A stretch of 31,408 bases of DNA from contig ADNK01000238.1 in assembly GCA_000320545.1 (NCBI GenBank), forward strand, positions 1 through 31,408. The letters are read 5' to 3'. The stretch comes from Bigelowiella natans CCMP2755. Lineage: Eukaryota; Cercozoa; Chlorarachniophyceae. Positions 11,010-21,400 of this stretch are shown one piece after another. The first letter of the stretch is position 1; the number at the start of each line of letters is the position of its first letter. The notes beneath the pieces were generated by a model. The model had not been told where the DNA came from, did no database searches, and worked only from the letters and a program-made list of their open reading frames with translations. A program made the translations under genes and the position numbers.

Positions 11010-12048
11010 GCACACACACGCAGACACAGTAGATGCTCGTATTGGGGAATATGCGAGTAACTACCAGAGGGTACAAAGTTCCATCATTCCCTGAAATGGT
11101 TCTATGGGTGGATGAGGGGGGCAAGGAGGCTGGGTGACTGGTGTCACTGTCGTCGTGATTTGTGACAGTATTATCCTTCTTCAGATCCTTGCCATCCCAG
11201 GGCTCGGTGATGTTCTCCTTGTCATCGTTATATGGGTCACCTCCTCCTCCATTAACACCCCCCTTCTCTTCCTCTCTGTCCTGCTGCGCCGTCTGTGAGC
11301 AATTTACAGTGGGATCGAGATCCTCTCCTGTGGGAGTTCCATCGCTGTTTCTGGTTCTCCTTTCTTGTCCTCCATCTGTGTCATCTCCTTCTCTATTGCC
11401 ATCTGTAGCTGTATTGGCGACAACGCCTTTCTCACTCCCCCCCTCGTCATCAACATTCGTAGAAGCAGTATTCTTATAGTTACGTTCGTCCTGCTGCGTC
11501 TGCCTATCTCCACTACTTTTACTTTCTCTTTTTCTACTAGCACCTCCATCATCATCCCCAGACCCACCGATCTTCTTCTCTCCCTTCAACCGCCCCCGTT
11601 TCTCTTCCTCCTCCTCCTCCTCCTCTTCCTCCTCCTCCTCCTCCTTCCCAAAGTTGCTGTCCTCGTCGTTTCCTCCAGGCTTGACAGCAGTGGTGGTGTT
11701 GTCGCCATAATGTTCAGCAACAGCGGTAGTAGCACACAGCGCTTCCCCTTCTTTATTTCCTGCGTCAGTACCGTCGTCGTTGCCATCATCTCCACCCGTT
11801 CCACCTTTTTCTATCGGCCTCCTCTCTCCTTGTTCATATCCTTCCCTGACCAGATCGGCCCTTGTCTCGTTGCCATTACCCCGGCGGATTCTCTCGAGGT
11901 AGAGTTGAACATCACGCTTGATAATACGGTTGGCTAGGGGTAATTTTCGTCCATTCAATAAACAGAATATTTGGTATTTGTCAGTATGGATTACCATTTG
12001 GATGCTATTACCATGAGCAAATGACACCGTAATCTTATTGGCGCAAAA

Positions 12049-12092
<44 letters not shown>

Positions 12093-12526
12093 ATGTGCGT
12101 TTATAAGTTCTTCTGCGCGTATGTGCATACGAAGTCAGAAACCTTTGAGCGCTGTGAAGCACGATAATGTGAGATTGTGGGCCTGTGCAAGCTTAGCGGC
12201 TGCAGCAGAGCCCCACCGCTTCGCCGATTGCTCATCGCCATCCACCTCATTTTGTTTGCCTAATCGATTGATGATTCACGATTTGAAGATGAAATTCCCC
12301 ACAAAATTTCCAATTGGCGGTAGAATATCTGACTGTTGACACAACAGGCACACGCACTGCACCACGTTACACTAGTACCTCCTCGCAAACGGTAAAACTT
12401 TGGTGCAATAATGCTCTTAATCCAAGATTGCTGGCTGGATCTTCTACATGACGTGGTTGAGGGGGCACCCGTCATGCCATGGCAGTCTTTGAGAGCCGAA
12501 CTAGTCCGCTTCACCCTCCTAAGCAT
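8526..12526 (-). CDS. Predicted organellar S1 RNA-binding protein with E3-binding (PSBD-like) motif
   Basis: Ten in-phase exons: 12526-12379, 12259-12143, 11933-11065, 10801-10754, 10608-10548, 10449-10379, 10092-10000, 9837-9618, 9366-9289 and 9154-8526 (stop TAG), giving 777 residues. An in-frame stop directly precedes the ATG. The Arg/Ser-rich start MLRRVKRTSSALK suggests a mitochondrial or plastid leader. Residues 66-102 read SAAAAKLAQAHNLTL, then NRIIKRDVQLYL, matching the two-helix peripheral subunit-binding domain of E2/E3BP (A..A..LA....L.L...., RI.K.DV..YL), though its GTG loop is replaced. Residues 106-378 are acidic low complexity including poly-Glu. Residues 379-469 form an S1 domain: GTVMGYCKRGVFIDIG, then HHISNIS, then GDRVMVLCC. 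The tail (569-777) is rich in Pro, Gln, Arg and Gly. RNA binding is inferred from the S1 fold; docking to a 2-oxoacid dehydrogenase is a hypothesis. All exon junctions agree in phase, so the model is firm even though the function is not. Confidence 0.75.
9460..9481. repeat. (CA)n microsatellite
   Basis: Eleven CA units followed by GA-rich sequence to 9501, in the 9367-9617 intron of the PSBD/S1 gene. Confidence 0.9.
10959..11007. repeat. (CT)n microsatellite
   Basis: About 24 CT units in the 10802-11064 intron of the PSBD/S1 gene. On the coding strand it is (GA)n shortly after the donor. Confidence 0.95.
11606..11647. repeat. (CTC)n tract encoding poly-Glu
   Basis: A trinucleotide run inside the long third exon of the PSBD/S1 gene. 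Read on the - strand it encodes about 14 consecutive Glu residues. It is exonic, unlike most microsatellites here. Confidence 0.8.
12051..12087. repeat. (GT)n microsatellite
   Basis: About 18 GT units in the 11934-12142 intron, which splits the E3-binding motif of the PSBD/S1 gene. Confidence 0.95.
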
Positions 12527-13184
12527 TTATTTAGCTTCTCAGGGCGAAAGTATAAGCGATACTCCTCGCTCTGTCAGCATGATACCTTTGAGTCGTCTTG
12601 GGACTTATGGTTATCAAAAGCCCGAAAGCCACGAACACACCCACGAATGGTCGCAGCAAGGAGCCTGTCAAGGCCATGGCATGGGGAGGCAGCGCTTTGC
12701 AGCGCGGGCTGTGATGTGTGTTTTTGGGATGATTTTGCACACCGAAAACATCCTAAGTTCAATGATGATCACATTTGTATTAAAAATTAAGCCAGAAATC
12801 ACCTAGGATAATTTATCTGGCAGGTGTATTGTTGTAACTATGTTATCAGCGGGTATGACTCATTACATCCTGGCTAACAGATTTAACCATCGATAATTGG
12901 TCTTGCGTGAACCTGCCTGAATCATTTGTCTCTTTTCTCAGATAGCCTTTATTCCTATGTATTCTTTGAATTTACGACGAAAATCCCGGCATATTCAGCA
13001 CCATTCGAGTTCAGACCTTGAGTTCATCTTGCGGGATGCTACAATTGGAACTCCGTAATGTGAATAGGACTTAAATAGTCTAGACGACATCCGTTTTTGT
13101 TGTCGTTTTTCCAAATAAGAATCTTATAAGGGGATAAGGTTGTCAATTACAATATCTAAATCCCGAAAGAGCGAAGGACAGAAA
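12527..13184. promoter_or_regulatory. Divergent promoter region between the PSBD/S1 and SR-protein genes
   Basis: The 658 bp between two divergent start codons. A TATAAGG-like element occurs near 13125-13131, about 55 bases before the SR-protein ATG. ORFs on both strands within 12527-12806 show no domain, splice or composition support. The CTAGC/TGCATGC motifs of the convergent spacers are absent. Confidence 0.4.
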
Positions 13185-13655
13185 ATGGGAGACTGGCATA
13201 ACCCCGTTCCCGGGACCAAAGTTTACGTGGGCAACCTCGATCGTTCCACAGACAAGGTGAATGAATATCTTCAGAAATTATAATTGTACAGAAGTGTTGG
13301 GAGGAATTCGGAGAATGGCTCTGTTCGGGCCCTCCCTAAGCAAAATAGTTTTGTAGTTGCGCGCGCAATATCTTCCTCGTTTTTTTGTTCTTACTTATTT
13401 GGAACCCAGTTTTCATCATTCCTTATTTACTTTTACTTAGCGTGACCTTGAGGACTTCTTCCGAGACTCAGGAAAGATTGTCGCCACATGGATCGCCCGC
13501 AATCCTCCGGGTTTTGGCTTCGTCACTTTTGAGGACCCGTACGATGCCAAGGATGCTATCAAGGATCTGGACGGCAGGGAGCTCAGAGGAAAGAGAGTGA
13601 GCGTTCAGCTTTCTAGTGGTCCAAGAAGTGGTCGGGGTGGTGGCGGAGGAGGAGG

Positions 13656-13686
<31 letters not shown>

Positions 13687-14550
13687 GGTAGCCGATATCG
13701 AGATAGGTATGTTCGATGCTTTCAGGACGCCTTGAATGGGCTAGTTTGCACGTCTTCAGGAAAATTATTCGACTTCCTCCTTCTCTTTCATCGTCGCCAT
13801 CTGCATTGTTTGCTACGCCGCTCTTCCATCTTCCTACACCTTCTGCATCATCATCATCGCCTTTTGAGGAGCAGCAGCTCTCCATATCGCGGGAAAGCTG
13901 CCGCTAACCGTCCCTCACGTCGTGAAAATTTGTCGCACATCGCCTCATGAACATCGCATACTTCAAAACTATTAACGAACGCCAACGTCTTCGATTGGAC
14001 CGTCGATCATCTCCACTTTCCGCCTCCATGCTGTCTTCTGCGCGTTTTCGGCTTGTTTTCAACTACACTACCACTTTCCTCTCTCCTGCCACATCTCGTC
14101 TTTCGAATCCTGAGGGTACCCCAAAGTGAATAAACGATGTATTTACTGGTAAATCATTGTTCTGACGTGTATTCATGCTTTTGGTCTGATTGACTACTTA
14201 GGTCAAGGAGTAGGGAGCGGGAGAGGAGCCGCCGGCGTCGCGATGATTCACGTGAACGGCGTGATAGAGGTCGCGATGACCGTGACCGTGACCGCGATCG
14301 CGACCGTGACCGTGACCGTGACCGTGACCGCGACCGCGATCGCCGCCGTCGGCGTGACGACCGCGATCGACGTGACGATCGTGACGATCGTGATGAGAGG
14401 CGTCGCGACAAAGACGATAGAAGGGACGATCGCAAAGAGCGTGATTGAGATGATGACCGTGATCGTCGTCGCGATCGTGATTATGACCGTGACCGTGATC
14501 GTGACGCGAGGGACGAGGACAAACCGAGGGATAAGCGTGCAGATGATTAA
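13185..14550 (+). CDS. SR-family splicing factor, SRSF3/7-like RRM with poly-Gly and Arg-Asp tail
   Basis: Exons 13185-13256, 13441-13706 and 14202-14448/14550 join in phase. One N-terminal RRM has RNP2 KVYVGNL and RNP1 GFGFVTF, with the SRSF3/SRSF7-type stretch ARNPPGFGFVTFEDP and ELRGKRVSVQLS. About 17 Gly residues follow (13634-13690), then an Arg/Ser start (RSRSRERE) that becomes an almost pure Arg-Asp alternation. Such proteins bind exonic enhancers and recruit the spliceosome in the nucleus. There is no CCHC zinc knuckle. Read strictly, the protein stops at TGA 14446-14448 (194 residues). The same frame continues with the same RD composition for 33 more codons to TAA 14548-14550 (228 residues if the TGA were sense). 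The second intron is 495 bp, far longer than the first (184 bp). The family call is secure; the true C-terminus is not. Confidence 0.88.
13634..13690. repeat. GGC/GGA-rich tract encoding poly-Gly
   Basis: A run of Gly codons (GGT, GGC, GGA) in exon 2 of the SR gene. It links the RRM to the charged tail. Confidence 0.85.
14283..14340. repeat. CGTGAC hexanucleotide repeats (Arg-Asp codons)
   Basis: About ten CGY-GAY units in the last exon of the SR gene. The same composition resumes at 14458-14505 beyond the in-frame TGA. Confidence 0.85.
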
Positions 14551-15625
14551 AGAATAAGAGGGCCGGAGCAGACCTGAAAGATTCGCTATATCAGTGTCGT
14601 GTGCTAGCAATCACACTCTACTCAGATCGATTCCCTACACAATCATTAGGATTTTTGCGGCATACCGCGATGTTTCACCCTGATCCAAACTACAAATATA
14701 ATTTGCAATGATATAAAATTATGTCAACAAGTTTCTTAAGATGTCATATTTCAGTGTGCGGAATGCTGTGGCTGTGCGTGTGCATTGGTAGGATCCGAGC
14801 AGAGTGTTAGATGACACATGTGCAGGGTCATTATATATACATTGATGAAGGGATGCCTAGTTAGCCAAGCCAAGAATGCATTTACGAGGGTGTGGATTCC
14901 GCTGATCTTGCTGCTTGGGGCATTTAGTGCTGCGCGATCGATCTCTAGATCGGCTAGTCTGGGCGACGCATCTGCGCTTCGAGTCTTCTGCTGTGGCATG
15001 CACATCATGCGTAGTTACGTTATCGTGAGTGCGCGTGCGCGCTGCGTCTACGCATCGAGCCACGATCCATATTGCGATGCTTGCGTATGATGTATGTACG
15101 ATACGTGTATGTATGTCGTCGATTATGCATCACACATCTCTGCTGTGCTAGTGTGCAATGCGTTCGTAGCTAGCATTAGCACCACACACAGCATAGCTAC
15201 GCTGTCTAGCTGTCACACCGCATCACAATAATAGACACACGTACATGATGCCATAATGTACATGCATAAGTCATCTGTACGCATGCCGCAATGTGTGAGG
15301 ATGGCCATTGAACAAATTTAATTAATTTAATTACATCCGCCTTACACATGCTAGCATGTAGATGTGAGAATGATTTGTACGCCAGCATGCACATCTAGGT
15401 GTGCTTCGCGGAGCTCGATTGCGATGTCAGATGCGACATCGACCGTTGTGCATCAACCAAGCTAGTAAGACAGAGGCAGCTGCATCGAAACCATAGCAGC
15501 AAGCAATTGGCACGCTCGCCAGGTGCAATGCATCCGATCCCGGCCGTAGCAACTGCAGTTTCCATCAGGAAATTCACTAAGAAGGTTCTAACAAAACACG
15601 ATGTGCCATTGATATGTGCAGCTCA
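14551..15625. other. Convergent intergenic spacer, palindrome-rich
   Basis: This lies between the SR gene and the TPR/coiled-coil gene. No exon seen; ORFs near 14751-15090 and 15395-15577 overlap on both strands without support. It contains GCTAGC/CTAGC (14602, 15169, 15347), CGATCGATC (14937), GCATGC (15281, 15385) and similar short dyads. Confidence 0.6.
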
Positions 15626-17886
15626 TCATGCATCACTGTCAGACTCTGGTTCTGGCTCATCGGGATCCTTGCCGGGAATTTTCTCTCTCGCAAGATTCGA
15701 CGTGTCCATTGCCTTCTTGTGCTCCTCTTCCATGTGCTTCTTGAGATCTTCCTTCTTTTGAGTCCTTGCCATTTGCAGCTGAACCTTTACCATCTCCACC
15801 TGTTCGAATTACGTACGTCAGAGAGTGAGCATGTTCCGTGTCGAGGGGAGAATGAATTACAAGATTACGACCAATTTCTCCCTCTCTTTACCACTCCCCC
15901 CCCCCCTCTCTTTCCCTCCCTCTAACAACCTGAGGATGGGTCTTGTGGAAATTCTTCAGAAGAATATTAAGCGCACGAGTGTATCTGTAGGAAGAGTAAA
16001 AATAAGGAGTTGGAGTGATTGGGGGACTTTATTATTCTGATCCAACATCAGAGATATGTGAATTCAATATCTACATACAGTGTAACGGCCTCGTCGAAAT
16101 TGCCGTGCATGCCCTGCAGCGTTGCAATCGAGCGAAGATTTTGTGCTACATCCACGTGTGAGTTGCCAAAGATGTTCAGTCTCATGTTCAGGGCCTCCTC
16201 CTGGAAGAATAGCAGTTGGTTCAGATATTCCAGCATTACACCGTCACATCAATTGCTATCGCCCTCTCTTTCCTTCTGTAGATTCGGAGGATTGCACAAG
16301 AGACGAGGGACAAAACTCACACCTGTTTAAGCAGCGCCTCGTCGTACATGCCCATCTGCGAGTAGATCTCCCCTAAATACTCGATACTTTGGGCTACCTG
16401 AAACACGCGGGATGGATATATACTTATGGTAGGACGAATGACATATTTTTTTCTCTTTCCTACCTCAGGATCATGTTCTCCCATTTTCCTTCTCCTTATA
16501 TCCACTACTTTCTCGTAGAGATTCAGCGCTGATGGGTAATCACGTTCCCTAACGATGATGGAAGCATTAGTGGTAAAGCCAGTGAACGAGATACGATAGG
16601 TGGAAGTTGGTGCAGATAATCAGAATTTTCCAAACTTGCGATGAACGTACTCTCTATTCGTAATCACGGCTACTGTGCATGCACGCCTTTGGAAATAGAC
16701 GGTGTGTATTATTCAGTTGACTGACCTCATGCAGAGGTCAGCAGCATAGCGCAGAGAGGATGCGAGACCGATAGGGTTTGTAAACGCGAGCTCCCGATGC
16801 AATGAGCATGCATCTCGGAGATACTTCTCGGTGAACGATTCCTCTGACCGGTCTTTCCTTACCACCTAGGGTGAGCGAGAACGGAGGGAGGGAAGAGAGA
16901 GAGAGGGAGAAAGAAAGCGCGGGATCATCTGGCCGATCTTCTGGTTGCTACAAACAATGTTTTGGGTACCTTCTCAGGGTCCCAGTCAAGGTGCACAATC
17001 ATGCTGTTGACCATGACGTATTCCCCGGGCTGTATTATGCCCGCAGGGAGACCACTCGAAGATTTAGTCGATTGCTTTGGCGAGGCGGCATCCTTCGCTT
17101 CCTTCTTCTTTTTCGGCTTTTTTATTTCGCGGGGGTCTACTATCCTCTTTGTTAGGTTTACCTGAAAAAGCAAGCGGGGGGGAGGAGGACTCAATAATGC
17201 GCTGGAGATATCACTTTGGGTGGTGATGGCCCAGATCGGAAATAAATGGCACTGGTGACTATGGGGGCACTTACGTCATTGATAAAGGAGTTTCCATATT
17301 CATCGTAGAGTACGACTGTGCCGCCAAGCCGCTTTGACTTCTTCATCATCTCCTCCACCTTCCGCTTATGCATTTCCAGCGTTGTGTGCAACATCGTCAG
17401 GCTGCGTTTCTCGAACGTCCTTGAAAGGAGAGAAGAAAATGGTGATGGAAACACTTGTCTCAAAGCAAAATACTCCACTAATTGGGGGAGAAAATGATTT
17501 TTATAAGGACAGCCCTACAACTAACTATTACTTTTTGTCCTTCTCCCGCACGTCAACGACTTGTATGCCGAGTTTGGGATTTAGTGCCGACTCATCCTCA
17601 TCTTCATCCTCGTCCTCGTCCTCGTCCATGTCCGGTGCCTCCGGAGGCAGCTCGAAGTCATAGGCTGTGCGGATCATTGTCTTCCTTTCCGTCGTTAAGT
17701 TGGCGTATAAAAAACGCAGTTGGCCCTGGCATGCATTGTTCTCGAACTTGAGTTTCTTTAACTGAGACAAAAGAAGGGGAGGAGTAGTAGACATAAGGGA
17801 AGATGGATAATAAAGACGGAAGAGGAAGAACCGAAATTCACTTTCACTGAGCTATACACTATTCATATATTTGAATTCTCTCTTTT

Positions 17887-17934
<48 letters not shown>

Positions 17935-18736
17935 CTGTCTGTCTCTGTGTATTCAATATATACGGCTTTATGCGTATGCGTGGGCTGTACACAACGAAAT
18001 CAGCTACTTGTCGGTGTTATCTATCGTCTCATTCAATAATGACAACAGCGATGCTGATGAGCAACCTGTTCTTTGAGGTTGTTAAGCTGCCTCTCGTAGC
18101 GCTCTCCTAACGTCTCGGCTGGACCCACGGTCTTCAGCACTTCTTCAGCCTTACCGGTGGCCTTCGTAGATGTTGGCCTCTTTGGGCTTGCGGGAGATAT
18201 TGGTGGCAGCTTGAGTGGCTCTTTTTTCTTTTCCTTGCGTGTTGCATCGTCATTGTTATCCTCTAATAGATGTGGATTACCCTCCATCAATTCGTCCTCT
18301 TTGCGCACAATCGCTTTATGCTCGCGGATCTCTTTGAGCCGCTCCTTTGAAGGTGGCGCCCAGTCGGCAAACTCGTCTCTTTTGTGTCAAATAGATATTT
18401 GGGAGAGGAGGGAGTCAGTACGAGGTGTAGAGAAGGAAATATTTTGATGATAGATTCATGATTATGATGACAATAATTAACTTCGCCTTTCTCCCCCATT
18501 CTTTATGCCTTTCACCCGCACACCATTAAATTATAATCGCATAGGAACCTTATCATCGGCACCAGAAGATATGTGGGGAGGGATTTACCTATATTCAGCC
18601 ATTGTTCTAAGGATGACAGCGGCAGCGTCCAGGGCTTCACGCACTGAATCGAACTCCTCTGCCACAGGAAGCGCTTCCTGAGAAGTGTGTAGTACAGAGT
18701 CAGTATCGTTACCATTCCCCAAGCTCTAGTTATTGC

Positions 18737-18806
<70 letters not shown>

Positions 18807-19983
18807 TTCTCTATCTTTTGCACTACAGAGTCTCATACGCTTTAAGTAGCAAAACAACATTCACCCTTCTACATTCCAAAACCTTGATTTCGTTTGCTAT
18901 TATTCTTTCATCATAGGTAGCAATGCAGTTAACGAGGCGGATGTGATAGTGAGCTTCAACAGCCTTCATGTGACGAATTTCAGCTTCCTCGCATATCTTA
19001 TCGATCTTCCGTAACGACTCAAAATAGTACTCCTTTATCGTCCTTTTGTCTGATCTGGTAGAAGCAAGAAGAGAGCATATATAGTATATGTGAGTAATGA
19101 AAACAATGAGCGCACAGCTCAGTCGGTATTCTCATAGACCATCATTACGATGTATCCCTTTCTCACGCCCCCAAATGGCTTCCATCCTCCTCAAGCATTG
19201 CGATGTTTAGCTACATATTCTCTCTCCTCGTCTCTCTTTACCCCCCTGTTGCCGAAAAAAGACTTCAGTACCCCTTAAGCTTGTTCTGATACTTGCGCGA
19301 GGCCTGGTGCTTTATCTCTGGCTTGGTCGACTCCATGCCTTCTCTAATCGTTTCGTATAAAGTCGCCAGTGCATGCTGCTCCTGAATTCGCTTCTTGGCC
19401 TCTTTACTCTCCTTACTAGGTTTGGTCAATACCTCGATGGCCTTGATCGCCTCGAAGGTGTCCGTATATGGCTTGATCAGACACGGCGGTAGCATCATGG
19501 CTGTATTTTAGGAAGAGAAAAAGAAAAGGTGATCGAGGATCAGCAAACATACTCTCCATCTCTATTTTCTCCCCCTCTCAGATCCTTGCGAACAATAAGA
19601 GCAAAAGTGACAAAGAAGAGAGAACGCCGAAGATAACGTAACTGTTAGCCATCTGGTGCTTCTCCTCGAGAACTTTCATGGTTTTTTTGAGCTCTTCTTC
19701 TTTGCCGCTGTGTCTATAGATACAGAACCACTCCCAGCATACGGAGTTGAATTCCAAACAGAGCCGTGTTCGAGCAAACATCTATAAATTGGGATTTTTT
19801 CACGAGTTTCAGTGGTTCACACAACATCACAGCACGCCAATATTCTGTAGACGTATTTTTCCTCGTTCATACAAAACTAGCAGCAGTGTGCTCTCTCAGA
19901 TGAAGCTACATACTGACCGTCTCAGGGAGGCCGATGTCCCCAAAGTTGGCAACTTCTTTTTTCTTGAGCTTAAGACGGGACAT
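15626..19983 (-). CDS. Coiled-coil and kinesin-light-chain-type TPR protein
   Basis: Fifteen exons join in phase without a break: 19983-19918, 19781-19643, 19500-19272, 19054-18865, 18677-18589, 18378-18066, 17761-17532, 17419-17275, 17161-16970, 16865-16726, 16548-16464, 16397-16323, 16200-16079, 15984-15930 and 15799-15626 (stop TGA), giving 747 residues. The start is MSRLKLKKKEVANFG. Residues 1-340 are mostly helical and charged, with likely coiled coils (LGERYERQLNNLKEQLKKLK). An Asp/Glu run (17580-17630) follows, then a basic KKPKKKKEAK linker. The last 220 or so residues hold TPRs of the kinesin-light-chain/nephrocystin style: ALNLYEKVVDIRRRKMGEHD, AQSIEYLGEIYSQMGMYDEA, RSIATLQGMHGNFDEAVTLY, RALNILL...HP. 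The end is acidic (DPDEPEPESDSDA). Such TPRs mediate protein-protein contacts, often in transport or cilia. I do not recognise an orthologue and assign no specific role. Confidence 0.8.
17889..17934. repeat. Compound (CT)n(GT)n microsatellite
   Basis: About 15 CT units followed by about 8 GT units in the 17762-18065 intron of the TPR gene. Confidence 0.95.
18742..18804. repeat. Long (AT)n microsatellite
   Basis: A perfect run of about 31 AT units, one of the longest in the window, in the 18678-18864 intron of the TPR gene. Confidence 0.98.
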
Positions 19984-20575
19984 TGTATCGTTCTTATTTG
20001 AAATCTTTGCGTCCTCTATGTACAATGCCTCTCGATTCTAAATATCTTATCAAACTGCTGTGCACAGCCCTGCAATAAGTTTTTTAATTGGTGCTCACGC
20101 CTTCGATTATTCCCTGTTCAACAGTCAAAGTCAGCGTCTTAGCCTAAGATTGTCACTTTCCTTGCAGCTGCAAGAATAAGCTACACGTATAAGGAATTCC
20201 TTAATGATATGCAGGATGGGGGATATAGCAACGGCACGAAGCGGTGAAAACTGCTCTGGTCTCCAATCACCTGGGAGCCATCTTTTCCAAGCCGTTTCAA
20301 ACTGGTAAGACTGACTAAAAAACGTCCTGGTATTGCAATTCATTTAGTGAGAAAGGTCATGTCGCAAGAAATGCGCACAAGGTTTTAGCAAAGTGTTCGA
20401 AATATTTACTGAACAGAGCAGATTGCTTCATTACGACAAGTGTGTGCAATTGTCGTAACATTGAAATGCGGGTTGTCGTACGAGATCCTTTCAACACATG
20501 CTCCTGTAGAACTGCTTCATTCATTCACTCTCATCCATTCACGATGATCATCACTGTTCCCCTTGTCCACCTTCT

Positions 20576-20804
20576 TGAGGCGCATCCAGCTCATTGGCAG
20601 TGCTTGCAGCACATCTTGTTGGAACCTTGAACGAACGTGAGCCTTGAACCTTGAACCTTGCCCTGAAAAAAATCGAGCTCAATTGTCGAGCTCAGTCCTC
20701 TCCTGCCCAAGTTCCTGCGGTCCGGGTGGTGTTGCGTGCTCGAGCGCGCGCTTTTGCACAGCCTTCCCAGCCATTTGAGGCGCGTCCAGCTTGTTGGCAG
20801 CACC
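20576..20804. repeat. Imperfect direct repeat, two copies 200 bp apart
   Basis: Copy 1 at about 20577-20600 and copy 2 at about 20777-20800 share GAGGCGCRTCCAGCT, two or three mismatches, then TTGGCAG. Downstream of each, the word GAACGTGA recurs (20633 and 20893). This suggests an old segmental duplication inside the GC-rich segment. Confidence 0.5.
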
Positions 20805-21362
20805 AATGCCAGAGTGGTCCACTTTCTCTAGTTCTTGGAGCATCGATCACGATCGTCACAACACAACACCAGCTGGCCAGCACGCCCGCACGAACGTGAA
20901 CCCTGACCCGCCCAACACCAGCCCCAACACACCGTCCTCCTTCACCCACAACCCACGATGGTCTCTCATCGAAAACACGGCTGGACAGTTTTGGATGCCC
21001 AAACTAGCAATCCCGCACGCCAGCACGGGCCAGCTAGCCAGCCCAGCTGTCAGCCAGTGGCGGACGGGCTGCCCTCCTCACACGTCCAAGCGTTGCCCAA
21101 AAATCACACGCACACCACACGCACGTGCAATGCATCGCAAGTGGGCAGTCAGTCTGGCTAACTGACCAGACAGTGTGTTCGGTGGTTGACGTCTAGACGT
21201 GCGTGCTGGCTAGCTGGCGTGGTGTGCAATTTTTTGAACACCTGCACGTTGCGTGTGCGCGTGAGGTGCCGTGGTGCGTGTTGTTGTGCCCCCCGTCATC
21301 GTCCTGAGTCAAGACGCGTGTTGTTCCTGGCACACTCGTCCTTTGAAAACCCCAGCGCCACT

Positions 21363-21364
<2 letters not shown>

Positions 21365-21397
<33 letters not shown>
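21365..21397. repeat. (CA)n microsatellite
   Basis: About 16 CA units inside the GC-rich intergenic segment. Confidence 0.95.

Positions 21398-21400
<3 letters not shown>

Noticed and set aside
10945-12162. A single 405-codon ORF on the - strand as a complete gene
   Set aside because: Its ends are translated (CA)n and (GA)n microsatellites. Only 11065-11933 is exonic, joined by splice sites in phase to flanking exons.
14248-14610. Long ORFs antisense and in other frames across the Arg-Asp repeats
   Set aside because: They are shadows of a GAC/CGT hexanucleotide repeat, which leaves all frames open; only the RD frame continues from the RRM.
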